In this document: positions 25,082 to 37,992 of the stretch, one piece after another
How the letters are laid out: every line of letters begins with the position of its first letter
How positions within the stretch are numbered: position 1 is the stretch's first letter
NCBI RefSeq assembly: GCF_003966715.1
Contig: NZ_AP018907.1
Coordinates: 980,001 to 1,044,000 of the forward strand
Direction of reading: 5' to 3'
DNA from: Blastochloris tepida
Lineage (GTDB): Bacteria > Pseudomonadota > Alphaproteobacteria > Rhizobiales > Xanthobacteraceae
DNA: 64,000 nt
The notes under the pieces: generated by a model
Database searches by the model: none
The model's input: the letters and a program-made list of their open reading frames with translations, nothing else
Told to the model about the DNA's origin: nothing
Program-made: the position numbers and the translations under genes

Positions 25082-25656
25082 CCGCGGCGCCCTGTCCGGA
25101 CCGGCGGATGACCGTCACCGACTACCTCGCCTGGAGCGAAGCCCGGCCGCCGGGCCGCTTCGAGTTGGTCGAGGGCCGGGTGGTGGCGATGTCGCCGGAG
25201 CGGGTGCGGCACAATCTGGTGAAGCTCGCTGTCGCGGTTGCTCTGCAGAATGCGGTCCGCGCGGCGGGGCTGCCCTGCACGGTGTTCACCGATGGGGTGG
25301 GGATCGCCGTCAATGGGGATACGGTGCGCGAGCCGGATGCCTCGGTGCAGTGCGGGGTGCCGGCCGACCTCGACGCCAAGCTGATCGATGCGCCGGTGAT
25401 CGTGGTCGAGGTCACCTCGCCGTCGAGCGAGCGCGACGATCAGCAGGTGCTGCTGGTCGAGTATTTCTCGGTTCCCAGCATCCGCCACTATCTCATCGTG
25501 CTGCCGGAGAAGCGCGCGGTGGTGCATCACCACAAGACCGGCGAGGCGATCGCGACCCGCATTGTGCATGAGGGGGAGATCGTGCTCGATCCGCCCGGCA
25601 TGAAGGTTGCCTGCGAGGCGCTGCTGGGTCCGTCCGCCGAGCGGGGAGAGAGTTGA
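25078..25656 (+). CDS. Uma2-type nuclease inside the nuo operon
   Basis: A 192-residue protein of the Uma2/DUF820 family, PD-(D/E)xK-fold nucleases of unknown role. [36 protein letters not shown] (acidic site), [15 protein letters not shown] and [17 protein letters not shown] follow the family order. The position usually held by a Lys (DxGxK) seems to be Leu or Val here, so activity is uncertain. It starts four bases inside nuoD and ends 3 bases before nuoE, so it is part of the operon, although complex I does not need it. It is probably a late insertion; Uma2 genes are often found as stray copies in many bacteria. Confidence 0.85.
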   Translation: MTAAPCPDRRMTVTDYLAWSEARPPGRFELVEGRVVAMSPERVRHNLVKLAVAVALQNAVRAAGLPCTVFTDGVGIAVNGDTVREPDASVQCGVPADLDAKLIDAPVIVVEVTSPSSERDDQQVLLVEYFSVPSIRHYLIVLPEKRAVVHHHKTGEAIATRIVHEGEIVLDPPGMKVACEALLGPSAERGES

Positions 25657-25659
25657 GTC

Positions 25660-26298
25660 ATGAGTGTCCGTCGTCTCGCGCCTGCCGAGCAGCAGCCCGA
25701 CGCCTTCGCCTTCACGGCGGAGAATGCGGCCTGGGCCAAGACCCAGATCGCCAAGTATCCGGAAGGGCGGCAAGCGTCCGCGGTGATCGCGCTCTTGTGG
25801 CGCGCGCAGGAGCAGGCCGGCGGCTGGCTGCCGCAGAAGGCGATCGAGCACGTCGCCGAGCTGCTCGCCATGCCCAATATCCGGGTGCTGGAGGTCGCGA
25901 CCTTTTACACGATGTTCAATCTGGAGCCGGTCGGCCAGCATTTCGTGCAGGTGTGCGGCACCACGCCGTGCATGCTGCGCGGCGCCGAGGCGCTGAAGAA
26001 GGTCTGCCACGACAAGATCGGCCATGAGCGCCACGTCACCGCCGACGGCAAGTTCTCCTGGGCCGAGGTCGAGTGCCTGGGCGCCTGCGTGAACGCGCCG
26101 ATGGTGCAGATCGGCGCCGACTATTACGAGGATCTGACGCCGGAAACCCTGGCGAAGCTCTTGGACAACCTCGCCGCCGGCCGGCCGGTGAAGCCGGGGC
26201 CGCAGATCGAGCGCCAGTTCTCGGCGCCGGCCGGTGGCCTCACCACGCTGACCGGCGAACCGGCGACCGGTGCCGACGACAAGACCCCGGCGGAGTGA
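25660..26298 (+). CDS. nuoE: NADH-quinone oxidoreductase subunit E
   Basis: Peripheral subunit of 212 residues (24-kDa subunit) that carries the [2Fe-2S] cluster N1a. The ligands are in CGTTPC and CLGAC. The N-terminal region has the usual thioredoxin-like helices ([21 protein letters not shown]). The C-terminal 35 residues are a low-complexity alphaproteobacterial tail. It is adjacent to nuoF with 7 bases between. Confidence 0.95.
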   Translation: MSVRRLAPAEQQPDAFAFTAENAAWAKTQIAKYPEGRQASAVIALLWRAQEQAGGWLPQKAIEHVAELLAMPNIRVLEVATFYTMFNLEPVGQHFVQVCGTTPCMLRGAEALKKVCHDKIGHERHVTADGKFSWAEVECLGACVNAPMVQIGADYYEDLTPETLAKLLDNLAAGRPVKPGPQIERQFSAPAGGLTTLTGEPATGADDKTPAE

Positions 26299-26305
26299 CA
26301 GAGCC

Positions 26306-27628
<1,323 letters not shown>

Positions 27629-27633
27629 GCGCG

Positions 27634-27771
27634 ATGGCGGTCGAGGCGAGGTTGGCAGGGGTGAGCCGCCGGAAGGCCGGTTGGAGAACCGGGTCGGGCG
27701 CCTCGGGCGCCGCCTCGAACGCGCGGACGGACAGGCTGCAAGAGTTCCGAGCTGGAAGATTATCTGGCTGA
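27634..27771 (+). CDS. possible 45-codon reading frame in the nuoF-nuoG gap
   Basis: A short frame, [19 protein letters not shown]..., fits the 154-base gap between nuoF and nuoG, beginning 6 bases after nuoF. No family is recognised, composition is basic and Ser/Arg-rich, and there is no good ribosome site. It could be a leader or nothing. Confidence 0.2.
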   Translation: MAVEARLAGVSRRKAGWRTGSGASGAASNARTDRLQEFRAGRLSG

Positions 27772-27782
27772 AAGACAATCGA

Positions 27783-29861
27783 ATGTCCAAACTGATCATT
27801 GATGGCATCGAGGTCGACGTGTCGCCCGACGACACGCTGCTGCAGGCGTGCGAGGAGGCCGGGGCCGAGATCCCGCGTTTCTGCTATCACGAACGGCTGT
27901 CGGTGGCCGGCAATTGCCGCATGTGTCTGGTCGAGGTGAAGGGCCTGCCGAAGCCGCAGGCCTCGTGCTCGGTCAACGTGAAGGATCTGCGCCCCGGCCC
28001 GAACGGCGAGCCGCCGGTGATCAGCACCAAGTCGCCGATGGTGAAGAAGGCGCGCGAAGGGGTGATGGAGTTTTTGCTCATCAATCACCCGCTCGACTGC
28101 CCGATCTGCGACCAGGGCGGGGAGTGCGACCTGCAGGACCAGGCGATGGCCTATGGGGTCGACACCTCGCGCTTCGCCGAGAACAAGCGGGCGGTCGAGG
28201 ACAAGTCCATCGGCCCGCTGGTCAAGACGGCGATGAACCGCTGCATCCATTGCACGCGCTGCGTCCGCTTCATCACCGAGGTGGCGGGCGTGCCCGATCT
28301 CGGCGCCATCGGCCGCGGCGAGGACATGGAGATCACCACCTATCTGGAGCGCGCCATGCGCTCGGAGCTGCAGGGCAACGTCATCGACCTGTGCCCGGTC
28401 GGCGCGCTGACCTCGAAGCCCTACGCCTTCCACGCCCGGCCGTGGGAGCTGACCAAGACCGAATCGGTCGACGTGATGGACGCGGTGGGTGCGGCGATCC
28501 GCATCGACACCCGCGGCCGCGAGGTGATGCGCATCCTGCCGCGGGTCAATGAGGCGGTGAACGAGGAGTGGATCTCCGACAAGAGCCGCTTCATCTGGGA
28601 CGGCCTCAAGACCCAGCGGCTCGACCGCCCCTATGTGCGCCGCAACGGCAAGCTGGCGCCTGCGACCTGGGGCGAGGCGTTCGCGGCGATCAAGGCCAAG
28701 ATGGACGCGACCCCGCCCGGGCGCGTCGGTGCGCTGGTCGGCGACCTCGCCTCGGTGGAGGAGGCGTTCGCGCTGAAGGGCCTGATGGACCGTCTCGGCG
28801 TCGTCAATCTCGACTGCCGGCAGGACAGCGCGGCGCTCGATCCGGCGCTCGGGCGCGCAACCTATCTGTTCAATGCCGGCATCGCCGGACTCGAGCAGGC
28901 CGACGCGCTGTTGATCGTCGGCTCCAATCCGCGCGCGGAGGCGGCGGTGCTGAACGCCCGCATCCGCAAGCGCTGGCGCATGGGTGGCTTCCCGATCGGC
29001 CTGATCGGCGAGGCGGCGGACCTCACCTATGACGCCCAGCATCTCGGCGCCGGGCCGGACACGCTGGCGGAGATCGCCGGTGGCCGCCATCCCTTCGCCA
29101 GCGTTCTCAAGGCCGCGGCGCGGCCGATGGTGCTGGTGGGGCAGGGCGCGCTGGCCCGGCCGGACGGCGCGGCGGTGGCCGCAGCGGCGGCCAAGGCGGC
29201 GCTGGCCGTCGGCGCGGTCAAGGATGGCTGGAACGGGTTTTCGGTGCTGCACACCGCCGCCGGCCGGGTGGGCGCGCTCGATGTCGGCTGCGTGCCGGGG
29301 GGCGGGGGCCTTGCCACCGGCGACATGCTCAAGCCCGGCGCGCTCGACGTGCTGTTCCTGCTCGGGGCGGACGAGGTGACGGTGCCGGCCGGCGCCTTCG
29401 TGGTCTATATCGGCACGCATGGCGACCGTGGCGCCCACCGCGCCGACGTCATCCTGCCGGGCGCCGCCTATACCGAGAAGTCCGGCATCTGGGTCAATAC
29501 CGAGGGACGGGTGCAGCTCGGCCAGCGCGGCGGCTTTCCGCCCGGCGAGGCGCGCGAGGACTGGGCGATCCTGCGGGCGCTGTCGGAGCGGCTCGGCGAG
29601 ACGCTGCCCTACGACTCGCTGGCGGCGCTGCGCTCGGCGCTGGTGGCGGCCCATCCGCACATGGCGCGCGTCGGCGCCGCCGAGCCGGCCGATGCCGCGG
29701 CCATCACAGCGCTTGCCGCCCAGAGCGGGGTGCCGGACAAGGCGCCGTTCGTTGGCGCGGTCGGCGATTTCTATCTGACCAACCCGATCGCCCGGGCCTC
29801 CGCCGTCATGGCAGAGTGCTCAAGCCTGGCGGCCGGGCGCGTCCGGGCGGCGGCGGAGTGA
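27783..29861 (+). CDS. nuoG: NADH-quinone oxidoreductase subunit G
   Basis: Largest peripheral subunit (75 kDa, 692 residues), which carries clusters N1b, N4 and N5. The [2Fe-2S] ligands are in [15 protein letters not shown] and CSV; the N5 set in [18 protein letters not shown]; and the N4 set in [10 protein letters not shown] and LCPVGAL. The C-terminal two-thirds resembles molybdopterin oxidoreductases but without their cofactor. The usual fourth-cluster N7 Cys set does not appear complete. ATG 27783 ([12 protein letters not shown]) is the standard start. Confidence 0.96.
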   Translation: MSKLIIDGIEVDVSPDDTLLQACEEAGAEIPRFCYHERLSVAGNCRMCLVEVKGLPKPQASCSVNVKDLRPGPNGEPPVISTKSPMVKKAREGVMEFLLINHPLDCPICDQGGECDLQDQAMAYGVDTSRFAENKRAVEDKSIGPLVKTAMNRCIHCTRCVRFITEVAGVPDLGAIGRGEDMEITTYLERAMRSELQGNVIDLCPVGALTSKPYAFHARPWELTKTESVDVMDAVGAAIRIDTRGREVMRILPRVNEAVNEEWISDKSRFIWDGLKTQRLDRPYVRRNGKLAPATWGEAFAAIKAKMDATPPGRVGALVGDLASVEEAFALKGLMDRLGVVNLDCRQDSAALDPALGRATYLFNAGIAGLEQADALLIVGSNPRAEAAVLNARIRKRWRMGGFPIGLIGEAADLTYDAQHLGAGPDTLAEIAGGRHPFASVLKAAARPMVLVGQGALARPDGAAVAAAAAKAALAVGAVKDGWNGFSVLHTAAGRVGALDVGCVPGGGGLATGDMLKPGALDVLFLLGADEVTVPAGAFVVYIGTHGDRGAHRADVILPGAAYTEKSGIWVNTEGRVQLGQRGGFPPGEAREDWAILRALSERLGETLPYDSLAALRSALVAAHPHMARVGAAEPADAAAITALAAQSGVPDKAPFVGAVGDFYLTNPIARASAVMAECSSLAAGRVRAAAE

Positions 29862-29868
29862 GGGCGAC

Positions 29869-30930
29869 ATGAGCTGGCTTGATAGTGCGTGGCTGGACAC
29901 CGCCCTCCATCTCCTCATCATCGCCCTGCACAGTCTGGCGGTGCTGGTGGCGCTGCTGGTCTTCATCGCCTTCATCCTGCTCGCCGACCGCAAGATCTGG
30001 GCGGCGGTGCAGCTGCGCAAGGGGCCGAACGTGGTCGGCCCGGTCGGGCTGTGGCAGTCGTTCGCCGACTTCATCAAGTTCATGACCAAGGAGCCGGTGA
30101 TCCCCTCCGGCGCCAACAAGGGCGTGTTCCTGATCGCGCCGCTGATCTCGTGCGTGCTGGCGCTGGCCGCCTGGGCGGTGATCCCGGCCGATGCTGGCTG
30201 GGCGGTGGCCGACATCAATGTCGGCATTCTTTACATCTTCGCAATCTCGTCGCTCGGCGTCTACGGCATCATCATGGGCGGCTGGGCGTCGAACTCGAAG
30301 TATCCGTTCCTGGGCAGCCTGCGTTCGGCGGCGCAGATGGTGAGCTACGAAGTTTCGATCGGCTTCGTCATCATCACCGTGCTCTTGTGCGTGGGGTCGC
30401 TGAACCTGCAGGACATCGTGTTCGCCCAGCGCGAGCGCGGCCTTGCCACGATGCTCGGCATCCCCTGGGCGACGATGCTGAACTGGTTCTGGCTGCCGCT
30501 GTTTCCGATGTTCGTGGTGTTCTTCATCTCGGCGCTGGCGGAGACCAACCGGCCGCCTTTCGACCTGCCGGAGGCGGAATCCGAGCTCGTCGCCGGCTTC
30601 ATGGTCGAATACTCGTCCACGCCCTATCTGCTGTTCATGCTGGCCGAGTATGTGGCGATCATGACCATGTGCGCGCTGACCACCATCCTGTTCCTGGGTG
30701 GGTGGCTGCCGCCGTTCGACGTGGCGCCCTTCACCTGGGTGCCGGGGGTGGTGTGGTTCATCCTCAAGCTGTCGCTGGTGTTCTTCATGTTCGCGATGGT
30801 CAAGGCGTTCGTGCCGCGCTACCGCTACGACCAGTTGATGCGGCTGGGCTGGAAGGTGTTCCTGCCGCTGTCGCTGGTCATGGTGGTGGCGGTGGCCGGC
30901 GTGTTGCAGATAATGGGGTGGGCACCATGA
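29869..30930 (+). CDS. nuoH: NADH-quinone oxidoreductase subunit H
   Basis: Membrane subunit of 353 residues that forms the membrane side of the quinone cavity with NuoA and Nuo[22 protein letters not shown]-like loops with [14 protein letters not shown], and [19 protein letters not shown] are conserved. About eight spans. The stop overlaps the ATG of a small membrane-protein gene (ATGA at 30927), so its product is made with NuoH. Confidence 0.97.
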   Translation: MSWLDSAWLDTALHLLIIALHSLAVLVALLVFIAFILLADRKIWAAVQLRKGPNVVGPVGLWQSFADFIKFMTKEPVIPSGANKGVFLIAPLISCVLALAAWAVIPADAGWAVADINVGILYIFAISSLGVYGIIMGGWASNSKYPFLGSLRSAAQMVSYEVSIGFVIITVLLCVGSLNLQDIVFAQRERGLATMLGIPWATMLNWFWLPLFPMFVVFFISALAETNRPPFDLPEAESELVAGFMVEYSSTPYLLFMLAEYVAIMTMCALTTILFLGGWLPPFDVAPFTWVPGVVWFILKLSLVFFMFAMVKAFVPRYRYDQLMRLGWKVFLPLSLVMVVAVAGVLQIMGWAP

Positions 30931-31184
30931 CGGAGCTTGTTGCCGGGCTGATCGGCATTGGGGTGGGGCTCGCGTTCGCGCTGTTCGCCAATCTGAAGGT
31001 GCTGCCTCGGGTGATCGAGGCGCAGCGCCAGACGCATGCGCGCCGCGCGAGCGCGGGCGGCGCCGTCGGCGACATCGACCGTCTGACAAGGATCACGACC
31101 CTGGCCTACCGGCTGGCGTTCCCGGTGGTCACCGGCGTGGTGGGGTACGACCTCGGCACCCGCCTCTGGGGACTGCTGCAATGA
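30927..31184 (+). CDS. small two-span membrane protein, nuoH-nuoI insert (copy 1)
   Basis: An 85-residue membrane protein whose gene overlaps nuoH by four bases. The N-terminal span ([20 protein letters not shown]) is followed by a basic loop ([19 protein letters not shown]) and a second span ([18 protein letters not shown]). Its pattern is like that of the next gene: GLIG-x-GVGL, N-phobic, an Arg/Glu loop, RI-T-L, V-G-V-GY-G. They look like diverged duplicates. Complex I of other bacteria has no such subunit in this place, so it may be an accessory subunit or assembly factor, or just a neighbour. Confidence 0.75.
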   Translation: MTELVAGLIGIGVGLAFALFANLKVLPRVIEAQRQTHARRASAGGAVGDIDRLTRITTLAYRLAFPVVTGVVGYDLGTRLWGLLQ

Positions 31185-31199
31185 CGGCGGAGTCGGACC

Positions 31200-31454
31200 A
31201 TGTTCTCACTCTCCCTGCCGGGACTGATCGGCGCCGCGGTGGGCCTCGGGCTGGGGCTCCTGAACTTCGGCGTCGTGGTCACCTTCGTGGAGAAGCGGCT
31301 GCGGGCGCTCGACCGCTCGGCAAACGCTGCGGAACGGGCCGCGTTCGAGCAGCGCATCACCCTGATGCGCCGCACCATGCTCGTTCTGGACGTCGTGGCG
31401 TTCTCGGGGGTCGGCTATCTGTTCGGGCACACCATTGCCGGTGGCCTGATGTGA
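31200..31454 (+). CDS. small two-span membrane protein, nuoH-nuoI insert (copy 2)
   Basis: An 84-residue membrane protein with two spans ([21 protein letters not shown] and [22 protein letters not shown]) and a charged loop between them ([23 protein letters not shown]). It is 15 bases after the first small gene and 43 bases before nuoI, with GGAG seven bases before the ATG. It probably arose by duplication with its neighbour. No function is known. Confidence 0.75.
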   Translation: MFSLSLPGLIGAAVGLGLGLLNFGVVVTFVEKRLRALDRSANAAERAAFEQRITLMRRTMLVLDVVAFSGVGYLFGHTIAGGLM

Positions 31455-31497
31455 GCGCGGACTGGGTGCGTGCGGGCTGGCGGGGAGGGAGCGGATC

Positions 31498-31986
31498 ATG
31501 AGACTCGACCAGACGGCCCGTGCGCTGTTCCTCAGCGAGTTCGTCTCGGCGTTCTTCCTGTCGATGCGCTATCTGTTCCGGCCGAAGGCGACCATCAACT
31601 ACCCGTTCGAGAAGGGCGCGCTGAGCCCGCGCTTCCGCGGCGAGCACGCGCTGCGCCGCTACCCGAACGGCGAGGAACGCTGCATCGCCTGCAAGCTGTG
31701 CGAGGCAATTTGCCCGGCCCAGGCCATCACCATCGAGGCCGGGCCGCGCCGCAACGACGGTACGCGCCGCACCACGCGTTACGACATCGACATGGTGAAA
31801 TGCATCTATTGCGGCTTCTGCCAGGAGGCGTGCCCGGTGGATGCCATCGTCGAGGGGCCGAACTTCGAGTACGCCACCGAGACGCGCGAAGAGCTTTATT
31901 TCGACAAGGAACGGCTGCTCGCCAATGGCGAGCGCTGGGAGCGGGAAATCGCCCGCAATATCGGCCTCGACGCGCCTTACCGGTAA
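31498..31986 (+). CDS. nuoI: NADH-quinone oxidoreductase subunit I
   Basis: Peripheral-arm subunit of 162 residues (23-kDa subunit) that carries two [4Fe-4S] clusters, N6a and N6b. The ligands are in [12 protein letters not shown] and [12 protein letters not shown]. The N-terminal amphipathic helix that lies on the membrane is present. The family length is normal. The gap after it (60 bases) to nuoJ holds no gene. Confidence 0.97.
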   Translation: MRLDQTARALFLSEFVSAFFLSMRYLFRPKATINYPFEKGALSPRFRGEHALRRYPNGEERCIACKLCEAICPAQAITIEAGPRRNDGTRRTTRYDIDMVKCIYCGFCQEACPVDAIVEGPNFEYATETREELYFDKERLLANGERWEREIARNIGLDAPYR

Positions 31987-32046
31987 GGTCGCAGGTCACA
32001 CGGGAAGAGTGGGCCCGGCGCCGGGCGCCGGACACGGGGGACTGGG

Positions 32047-32658
32047 ATGGGGGTTGCCGCAGCGTTCTTCTATCTATTTGCGGGCGTTGCCGTCGCTTCC
32101 GCCTTCATGGTGGTGGCGGCGCGCAACCCCGTGCACTCGGTGCTGTGGCTGATCCTGACCTTCGTCAACGGGGCCGGGCTGTTCCTGCTGCTCGGCGCCG
32201 AGTTCCTGGCGATGATCCTGGTGGTGGTCTATGTCGGCGCCGTCGCCGTGCTGTTCCTGTTCGTGGTGATGATGCTCGACGTCGATTTCGCCGAGCTGAA
32301 ACAGGGGGCGCTGCAATACCTGCCGATCGGTGGCATCGTCGGGCTGGTGTTCCTGGTCGAGCTGGTGCTGGTGCTCGGCACCTGGGCGGTGGGGCCGGGG
32401 GTGTCCGGCGCCGTGAAGATGCCGCTGCAGTCGGCCGAGGTGTCCAACACCGTGGCGCTGGGACAGGTGCTCTACACCCAGTATGTCTATTTCTTCCAGG
32501 CGGCCGGCCTCGTGCTGCTGGTGGCGATGATCGGCGCCATCGTGCTGACGCTGCGCCACAAGGAAGGCGTCAAGCGCCAGAACATCGCCGAGCAGGTGGC
32601 GCGCGGGCCGGCAACGTCGGTCGAGCTTCGCAAAGTCAAGTCGCGGCGGGGGATCTGA
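32047..32658 (+). CDS. nuoJ: NADH-quinone oxidoreductase subunit J
   Basis: Membrane subunit of 203 residues with five spans. [19 protein letters not shown] with the conserved Tyr-Val-Gly-Ala and the end of the protein ([12 protein letters not shown]) are typical. NuoJ holds the pi-bulge helix involved in coupling. Three bases separate it from nuoK. Confidence 0.95.
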   Translation: MGVAAAFFYLFAGVAVASAFMVVAARNPVHSVLWLILTFVNGAGLFLLLGAEFLAMILVVVYVGAVAVLFLFVVMMLDVDFAELKQGALQYLPIGGIVGLVFLVELVLVLGTWAVGPGVSGAVKMPLQSAEVSNTVALGQVLYTQYVYFFQAAGLVLLVAMIGAIVLTLRHKEGVKRQNIAEQVARGPATSVELRKVKSRRGI

Positions 32659-32661
32659 GCC

Positions 32662-32970
32662 ATGACCGTCGGTCTGTCGCACTTCCTCATCCTGGCCGCC
32701 ATCCTGTTCACCATCGGCACGGTGGGGATCTTCCTCAACCGCAAGAACGTCATCGTCATCCTGATGTCGATCGAGCTGATCCTCTTGTCGGTGAACATCA
32801 ATTTCGTGGCGTTCTCGGCCTTTCTCGGCGACCTCGTCGGCCAGGTGTTCGCGCTGTTCGTGCTGACGGTGGCGGCCGCCGAGGCGGCCATCGGTCTGGC
32901 GATTCTCGTGGTGTTCTTCCGCAACCGCGGCTCGATCGCGGTCGAAGACGTCAACATGATGAAGGGCTGA
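32662..32970 (+). CDS. nuoK: NADH-quinone oxidoreductase subunit K
   Basis: Small membrane subunit of 102 residues with three spans. The two conserved Glu residues used in proton transfer ([11 protein letters not shown] and [11 protein letters not shown]) are present. The normal length and the close fit between nuoJ and nuoL support the start at 32662. Confidence 0.97.
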   Translation: MTVGLSHFLILAAILFTIGTVGIFLNRKNVIVILMSIELILLSVNINFVAFSAFLGDLVGQVFALFVLTVAAAEAAIGLAILVVFFRNRGSIAVEDVNMMKG

Positions 32971-32974
32971 GGGG

Positions 32975-34984
32975 ATGTATCACGCAATCGTCTTCCTCCC
33001 GCTCCTCGGCTGCCTGATCGCCGGCCTGTTCGGCCGCTTCATCGGCGCGCGCAATTCGGAGGTGATCACCACCGCCCTGGTCTTCGTATCGGCGGCGCTG
33101 TCGTGGGTTGCCTTCTTCAATGTCGGCTATGGCGGCGAGACCACGCGGGTGATGCTGTTCACCTGGGTCGAGGTCGGTTCCTTCAAGGTCGACTGGGCGC
33201 TGCGCATCGACACGCTGACCGCCGTCATGCTGGTGGTGGTCAACACAGTCTCGGCGCTGGTGCACCTCTATTCGATCGGCTACATGGCCGACGATCCGCA
33301 CCGCCAGCGCTTCTTCTCGTATCTGTCGCTGTTCACCTTCGCCATGCTGTCGCTGGTGACCGCCGACAATCTGGTGCAGATGTTCTTCGGCTGGGAGGGC
33401 GTGGGCCTCGCCAGCTACCTGCTCATCGGCTTCTGGTATCTCAAGCCCTCGGCCAACGCCGCCGCCATCAAGGCCTTCGTGGTCAACCGCATCGGCGATT
33501 TCGGCTTCGCGCTCGGCATCTGCGCGACCTACTGGATGGTCGGGTCGATCGATTTCGACACCATCTTCGCCCAGGCGCCGTCGCTGCAGGGCAAGGTCAT
33601 CCCGCTGGGCAGCATGTGGCCCGACGCGCTGACCCTGATCTGCCTGCTCCTGTTCATGGGGGCGATGGGCAAGTCGGCGCAGTTCCTGCTCCACACCTGG
33701 CTGCCGGATGCGATGGAAGGCCCGACCCCGGTCTCCGCCCTCATCCACGCCGCCACCATGGTCACCGCCGGCGTGTTCATGGTGGCGCGGCTGTCGCCGC
33801 TGTTCGAACTGTCGCCCACCGCCCAGGAGGTGGTGATCCTGGTCGGCGCCACCACCGCCTTGTTCGCGGCGACGGTGGGCCTCGTCCAGAACGACATCAA
33901 GCGGGTCATCGCCTATTCGACCTGCTCGCAGCTCGGCTACATGTTCGTGGCCATGGGGGTCGGGGCCTATTCGGTGGGCATGTTCCACCTGTTCACCCAC
34001 GCCTTCTTCAAGGCGCTGCTGTTCCTCGGCTCGGGCGCGGTGATCATCGCCATGCACCACGAGCAGGACATCCGGAAGATGGGTGGCCTGAGGAAGGCGC
34101 TGCCCTTCACCTACGCCATGATGGTGATCGGCACGCTGGCGCTCACCGGCTTCCCCTTCACCGCCGGCTTCTATTCCAAAGACGCGATCGTCGAATCCGC
34201 CTTCGCCTCGCACGCGGCGATGTCGGGCTACGGCTTCTGGCTCTTGGTGATCGCGGCGGCACTGACGTCGTTCTATTCCTGGCGGCTGATCCTGCTCACC
34301 TTCCACGGCACGCCGCGCTTCGTCGCCGAGGGCCACGGGCACGGCCACGAGACCCATGGCCACGCTGGTCACGCGCACGGCGACCACGGCCACCACGCCA
34401 TCACCCGCCTCGAGGACGTGCACGAGGCGCCCAAGACCATGCTGCTGCCGCTGCTGGTGCTGGCGGTGGGCGCGCTCGGCGCCGGCTTCGCCTTCAAGGC
34501 GGCGTTCGTCGATGCGCACGGGGTGGCCGAGTTCTTCCGCCAGTCGATCTCGCTGGCCAAGGAGGGCCTGCTGGAGGAGATGCACCATCTGCCGCCGCTG
34601 GTGGTGTTCGCGCCGACCATCGCCATGGTCGCCGGCTTCGCGGTGGCAGTGCTGTTCTATGTGGTGTCGCCGCAGCTTCCGGTGCTGTTCGCCCAGCGCC
34701 TGCGGCCGCTCTACCTGTTCCTGCTCAACAAGTGGTACTTCGACGAGCTCTATGACGCGGTGTTCGTCAATCCGGCCAAGCGGCTCGGCCGCTTCCTGTG
34801 GAAGCAGGGCGACGGCGCGGTGATCGACGGGCTGGGGCCGGACGGCGTGGCCGCGCGGGTGCTGGACACCAGCGACCGGGTGGTGCGGCTGCAGACCGGC
34901 TATCTCTACCACTATGCCTTCGCCATGCTGATCGGCGTCGCGGCGCTGGTGACGTGGTTCATGTTCGCCGCGGGGGTGCGCTGA
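32975..34984 (+). CDS. nuoL: NADH-quinone oxidoreductase subunit L
   Basis: The outermost antiporter-like subunit (669 residues), with about 14 spans and the long lateral helix that ends the protein. Conserved charged residues are in [18 protein letters not shown] and in [25 protein letters not shown] His-rich loop lies between late spans at about residues 450-478 ([21 protein letters not shown]), which standard family members lack. The stop overlaps the start of nuoM (TGATG). Confidence 0.96.
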   Translation: MYHAIVFLPLLGCLIAGLFGRFIGARNSEVITTALVFVSAALSWVAFFNVGYGGETTRVMLFTWVEVGSFKVDWALRIDTLTAVMLVVVNTVSALVHLYSIGYMADDPHRQRFFSYLSLFTFAMLSLVTADNLVQMFFGWEGVGLASYLLIGFWYLKPSANAAAIKAFVVNRIGDFGFALGICATYWMVGSIDFDTIFAQAPSLQGKVIPLGSMWPDALTLICLLLFMGAMGKSAQFLLHTWLPDAMEGPTPVSALIHAATMVTAGVFMVARLSPLFELSPTAQEVVILVGATTALFAATVGLVQNDIKRVIAYSTCSQLGYMFVAMGVGAYSVGMFHLFTHAFFKALLFLGSGAVIIAMHHEQDIRKMGGLRKALPFTYAMMVIGTLALTGFPFTAGFYSKDAIVESAFASHAAMSGYGFWLLVIAAALTSFYSWRLILLTFHGTPRFVAEGHGHGHETHGHAGHAHGDHGHHAITRLEDVHEAPKTMLLPLLVLAVGALGAGFAFKAAFVDAHGVAEFFRQSISLAKEGLLEEMHHLPPLVVFAPTIAMVAGFAVAVLFYVVSPQLPVLFAQRLRPLYLFLLNKWYFDELYDAVFVNPAKRLGRFLWKQGDGAVIDGLGPDGVAARVLDTSDRVVRLQTGYLYHYAFAMLIGVAALVTWFMFAAGVR

Positions 34985-36492
34985 TGTCGGGCTGGCCGAT
35001 TCTTTCCGTCATCACGTTCCTGCCGCTGGTCGGTGCGCTGTTCATCCTGCTGCTGCAGGGCGACGACGAGCGGACCTTCAACAACGTCCGCTGGGTGGCG
35101 CTGTGGACGACCGTCGTCACCTTCGCGGTCTCGCTGGTGCTGCTCGTCCAGTTCGATCCGAGCTCGCCCGAATTCCAGTTCGTCGAGACGCGGGCGTGGC
35201 TCGGCCCCAACATCCAGTACCAGATGGGCATTGACGGCATCGCGCTGCCGTTCGTGATCCTCACCACCTTCCTGATGCCGATCTGCATCCTCGCCAGCTG
35301 GACCTCGATCAGCCAGCGGGTGAAGGAGTACATGGCCGCCTTCCTGGTGCTCGAAACGCTGATGATCGGCACCTTCTGCGCGCTCGACCTCGTGCTGTTC
35401 TACGTCTTCTTCGAGGGTGGCCTGATCCCGATGTTCCTGATCATCGGCGTGTGGGGCGGCAAGCGGCGCATCTACGCCACCTTCAAGTTCTTCCTCTACA
35501 CGTTCCTCGGCGCGGTGCTGATGCTGCTCGCCATCATGGCGATGTACTGGCAGGCAGGCACCACCGACATCCGTGCGCTGCAGGCCTACGGCTTCCCGCC
35601 GGGGATGCAGACGTGGCTGTGGCTCGCCTTCTTCGCCTCGTTCGCGGTCAAGCTGCCGATGTGGCCGGTGCACACTTGGCTGCCGGACGCCCATGTAGAG
35701 GCGCCGACCGCCGGCTCGGTGGTGCTGGCGGCGATTCTCCTGAAGATGGGCGGCTACGGCTTCATCCGCTTCTCGATCCCGATGTTCCCCGATGCCAGCG
35801 CATACTTCACGCCGCTGGTATTCACCCTGTCGGTGATCGCCATCGTCTACACCTCGCTGGTCGCGCTGATGCAGGAGGACATGAAGAAGCTCATCGCCTA
35901 TTCGTCGGTGGCGCACATGGGCTTCGTCACGCTCGGCATCTTCTCGGCGACCGAGCAGGGGATGCAGGGCGCGGTGTTCCAGATGGTGTCGCACGGGCTG
36001 GTGTCCGGCGCGCTGTTCCTGTGCGTCGGCGTCATCTACGACCGCATGCACACCCGCGAGATCGCCGCCTATGGCGGGCTGGTCAACCGCATGCCGCTCT
36101 ATGCCGCGGCGTTCATGGTGTTCACGCTGGCGAATGTCGGCCTGCCCGGCACGTCGGGCTTCGTCGGCGAGTTCCTGACGCTGGTCGGCGCTTTCCGCGC
36201 CAATACGGTGGTGGCGTTTGCCGCCGCCCTCGGCCTCATCCTGTCGGCGTGCTACGCGCTGTGGCTCTACCGCCGGGTGATCTTCGGGGTGCTCGACAAG
36301 CCGTCATTGGCAACGATTTCCGATCTGAACGGGCGCGAGGTGGCAAGCCTCGCTCCGCTGATCGTGCTCACCATCCTGTTCGGGTTCTGGCCGATGCCGG
36401 TGCTGGACACCTCGGCCGCCGCGGTCAAGGGCGTCGTCGAGGGCTATCTGCAGGCGCTCGGCACCGCCGCGACGCTGATCGCCGGCTTCTGA
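34984..36492 (+). CDS. nuoM: NADH-quinone oxidoreductase subunit M
   Basis: Antiporter-like proton-pumping subunit of 502 residues with 14 spans. The Glu in [17 protein letters not shown] and the Lys/His in [24 protein letters not shown] are the standard pumping residues. It starts at 34984, overlapping nuoL, and nuoN begins 13 bases after its stop. Confidence 0.97.
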   Translation: MSGWPILSVITFLPLVGALFILLLQGDDERTFNNVRWVALWTTVVTFAVSLVLLVQFDPSSPEFQFVETRAWLGPNIQYQMGIDGIALPFVILTTFLMPICILASWTSISQRVKEYMAAFLVLETLMIGTFCALDLVLFYVFFEGGLIPMFLIIGVWGGKRRIYATFKFFLYTFLGAVLMLLAIMAMYWQAGTTDIRALQAYGFPPGMQTWLWLAFFASFAVKLPMWPVHTWLPDAHVEAPTAGSVVLAAILLKMGGYGFIRFSIPMFPDASAYFTPLVFTLSVIAIVYTSLVALMQEDMKKLIAYSSVAHMGFVTLGIFSATEQGMQGAVFQMVSHGLVSGALFLCVGVIYDRMHTREIAAYGGLVNRMPLYAAAFMVFTLANVGLPGTSGFVGEFLTLVGAFRANTVVAFAAALGLILSACYALWLYRRVIFGVLDKPSLATISDLNGREVASLAPLIVLTILFGFWPMPVLDTSAAAVKGVVEGYLQALGTAATLIAGF

Positions 36493-36505
36493 GGGAGTTT
36501 CGTCC

Positions 36506-37966
36506 ATGGTTGCCGCGATCCCCTCCCTGCTGCCGGCGGTGCCGGAGATCACGCTGGCGCTCGGCGCGCTCGGCCTGCTGATGGTCGGCGCCTTCGGCGG
36601 CGCGCGGAAGGCCACGTTCATCAATGGCGCGGCGATGGCGCTGCTGGCGATGGCCGCCATCCTGGTGGTGACCGGCGAGCCGGGCCGCATCGAGACGTTC
36701 GGCGGCGCCTTCGTGCTCGACGATTACGCGCGCTTCCTCAAGGTGCTGACGTTCGCCGCCTCGGCGGTGGCGCTGGCCATGGCCGGCGAATATTTCAACA
36801 CCGGGCCCAACCCGCGCTTCGAATATCCGGTGCTGGTGCTGTTGGCCGCCTGCGGCATGGGCATGGTCATCTCGGCCAACGACCTGATCGCGCTCTATCT
36901 CGGCATGGAGCTGATGAGCCTCGCGCTCTATGTGGTGGCGGCGATCGACCGCGACTCGCTGCGCTCCACCGAGGCCGGCCTGAAGTATTTCGTGCTGGGC
37001 GCGCTGTCCTCGGGCATGCTGCTCTACGGTGCCTCGCTGGTCTATGGCTTCGCCGGCACGGTGAGCTTCGCCGGCATCGCCCAGGTGACAGGGGCCGCAG
37101 CCGGGCCGGGCGCCGGGCTGTCGGCGTCGAACATCGGCGTCATCGTCGGCCTCGTGTTCGTGTTCGCCGGCCTGTGCTTCAAGGTGTCGGCGGTGCCGTT
37201 CCACATGTGGACGCCCGACGTCTATGAGGGCGCGCCGACGCCGGTGACCGCCTTCTTCGCCGCCGCACCCAAGGCGGCCGGCATGGCGATCTTCGTGCGG
37301 GTGGCGCTCGATGCCTTCCCCGACATCGCGCCCGCTTGGCAGCAGATCGTGGTGTTCGTCGCCATCGCCTCGATGACGCTGGGTGCGTTCGCCGCCATCG
37401 GCCAGAGCAACATCAAGCGGCTGATGGCCTATTCGTCGATCAGCCACATGGGCTTTGCCCTCACCGGGCTCGCCGCCGGTACGGCAGACGGGGTCAGCGG
37501 CGTGCTGATCTACATGGTGATCTATGTGGTGATGACGCTGGGCTCGTTCGCCTGCATCCTGGCGATGCGCCGCCCGGAGGGGCCGGTGGAGCAGATTTCC
37601 GATCTCGCCGGCCTCGCCCGCACCAAGCCGCTGATGGCGCTGCTGTTCGGCACGCTGCTGTTCTCGCTGGCCGGGGTGCCGTGGTTCGCCGGCTTCTTCG
37701 CCAAGTTCTACGTGTTCCTGGCGGCGATCGAGGCCAAGCTCTACCTGCTGGCGGTGATCGGCGTGCTGGCCAGCGTGGTCGGCGCCTACTACTACCTGCG
37801 CATCGTCAAGATCATGTGTTTCGACGAGCCGAAGGGCGCGTTCGTGCCGATGAGCGGTGAGCTCAAGGCGGTGCTGGGCGCGGCGGGGCTGTTTGTCTCG
37901 TTCTATATCGTGTATCCCTCGGGGCTGAACAACGCCGCAGCGGCGGCGGCGAAATCGCTGTTCTGA
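36506..37966 (+). CDS. nuoN: NADH-quinone oxidoreductase subunit N
   Basis: Antiporter-like subunit of 486 residues, with 14 spans; [14 protein letters not shown] (Glu) and [26 protein letters not shown] (Lys/His) hold the charged residues needed for pumping. It closes the complex I operon. It is followed 26 bases later by birA, so read-through into birA and rnj is likely. Confidence 0.97.
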   Translation: MVAAIPSLLPAVPEITLALGALGLLMVGAFGGARKATFINGAAMALLAMAAILVVTGEPGRIETFGGAFVLDDYARFLKVLTFAASAVALAMAGEYFNTGPNPRFEYPVLVLLAACGMGMVISANDLIALYLGMELMSLALYVVAAIDRDSLRSTEAGLKYFVLGALSSGMLLYGASLVYGFAGTVSFAGIAQVTGAAAGPGAGLSASNIGVIVGLVFVFAGLCFKVSAVPFHMWTPDVYEGAPTPVTAFFAAAPKAAGMAIFVRVALDAFPDIAPAWQQIVVFVAIASMTLGAFAAIGQSNIKRLMAYSSISHMGFALTGLAAGTADGVSGVLIYMVIYVVMTLGSFACILAMRRPEGPVEQISDLAGLARTKPLMALLFGTLLFSLAGVPWFAGFFAKFYVFLAAIEAKLYLLAVIGVLASVVGAYYYLRIVKIMCFDEPKGAFVPMSGELKAVLGAAGLFVSFYIVYPSGLNNAAAAAAKSLF

Positions 37967-37992
37967 ACTGCGCCGAGGGATGAGTCGCGTCG

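Noticed and set aside
32951..34912. Long His/Gln/Arg-rich frame opposite nuoL
   Set aside because: A mirror of the membrane-protein codons; same for long frames opposite nuoM, dnaE, bamA and rpsB-tsf.
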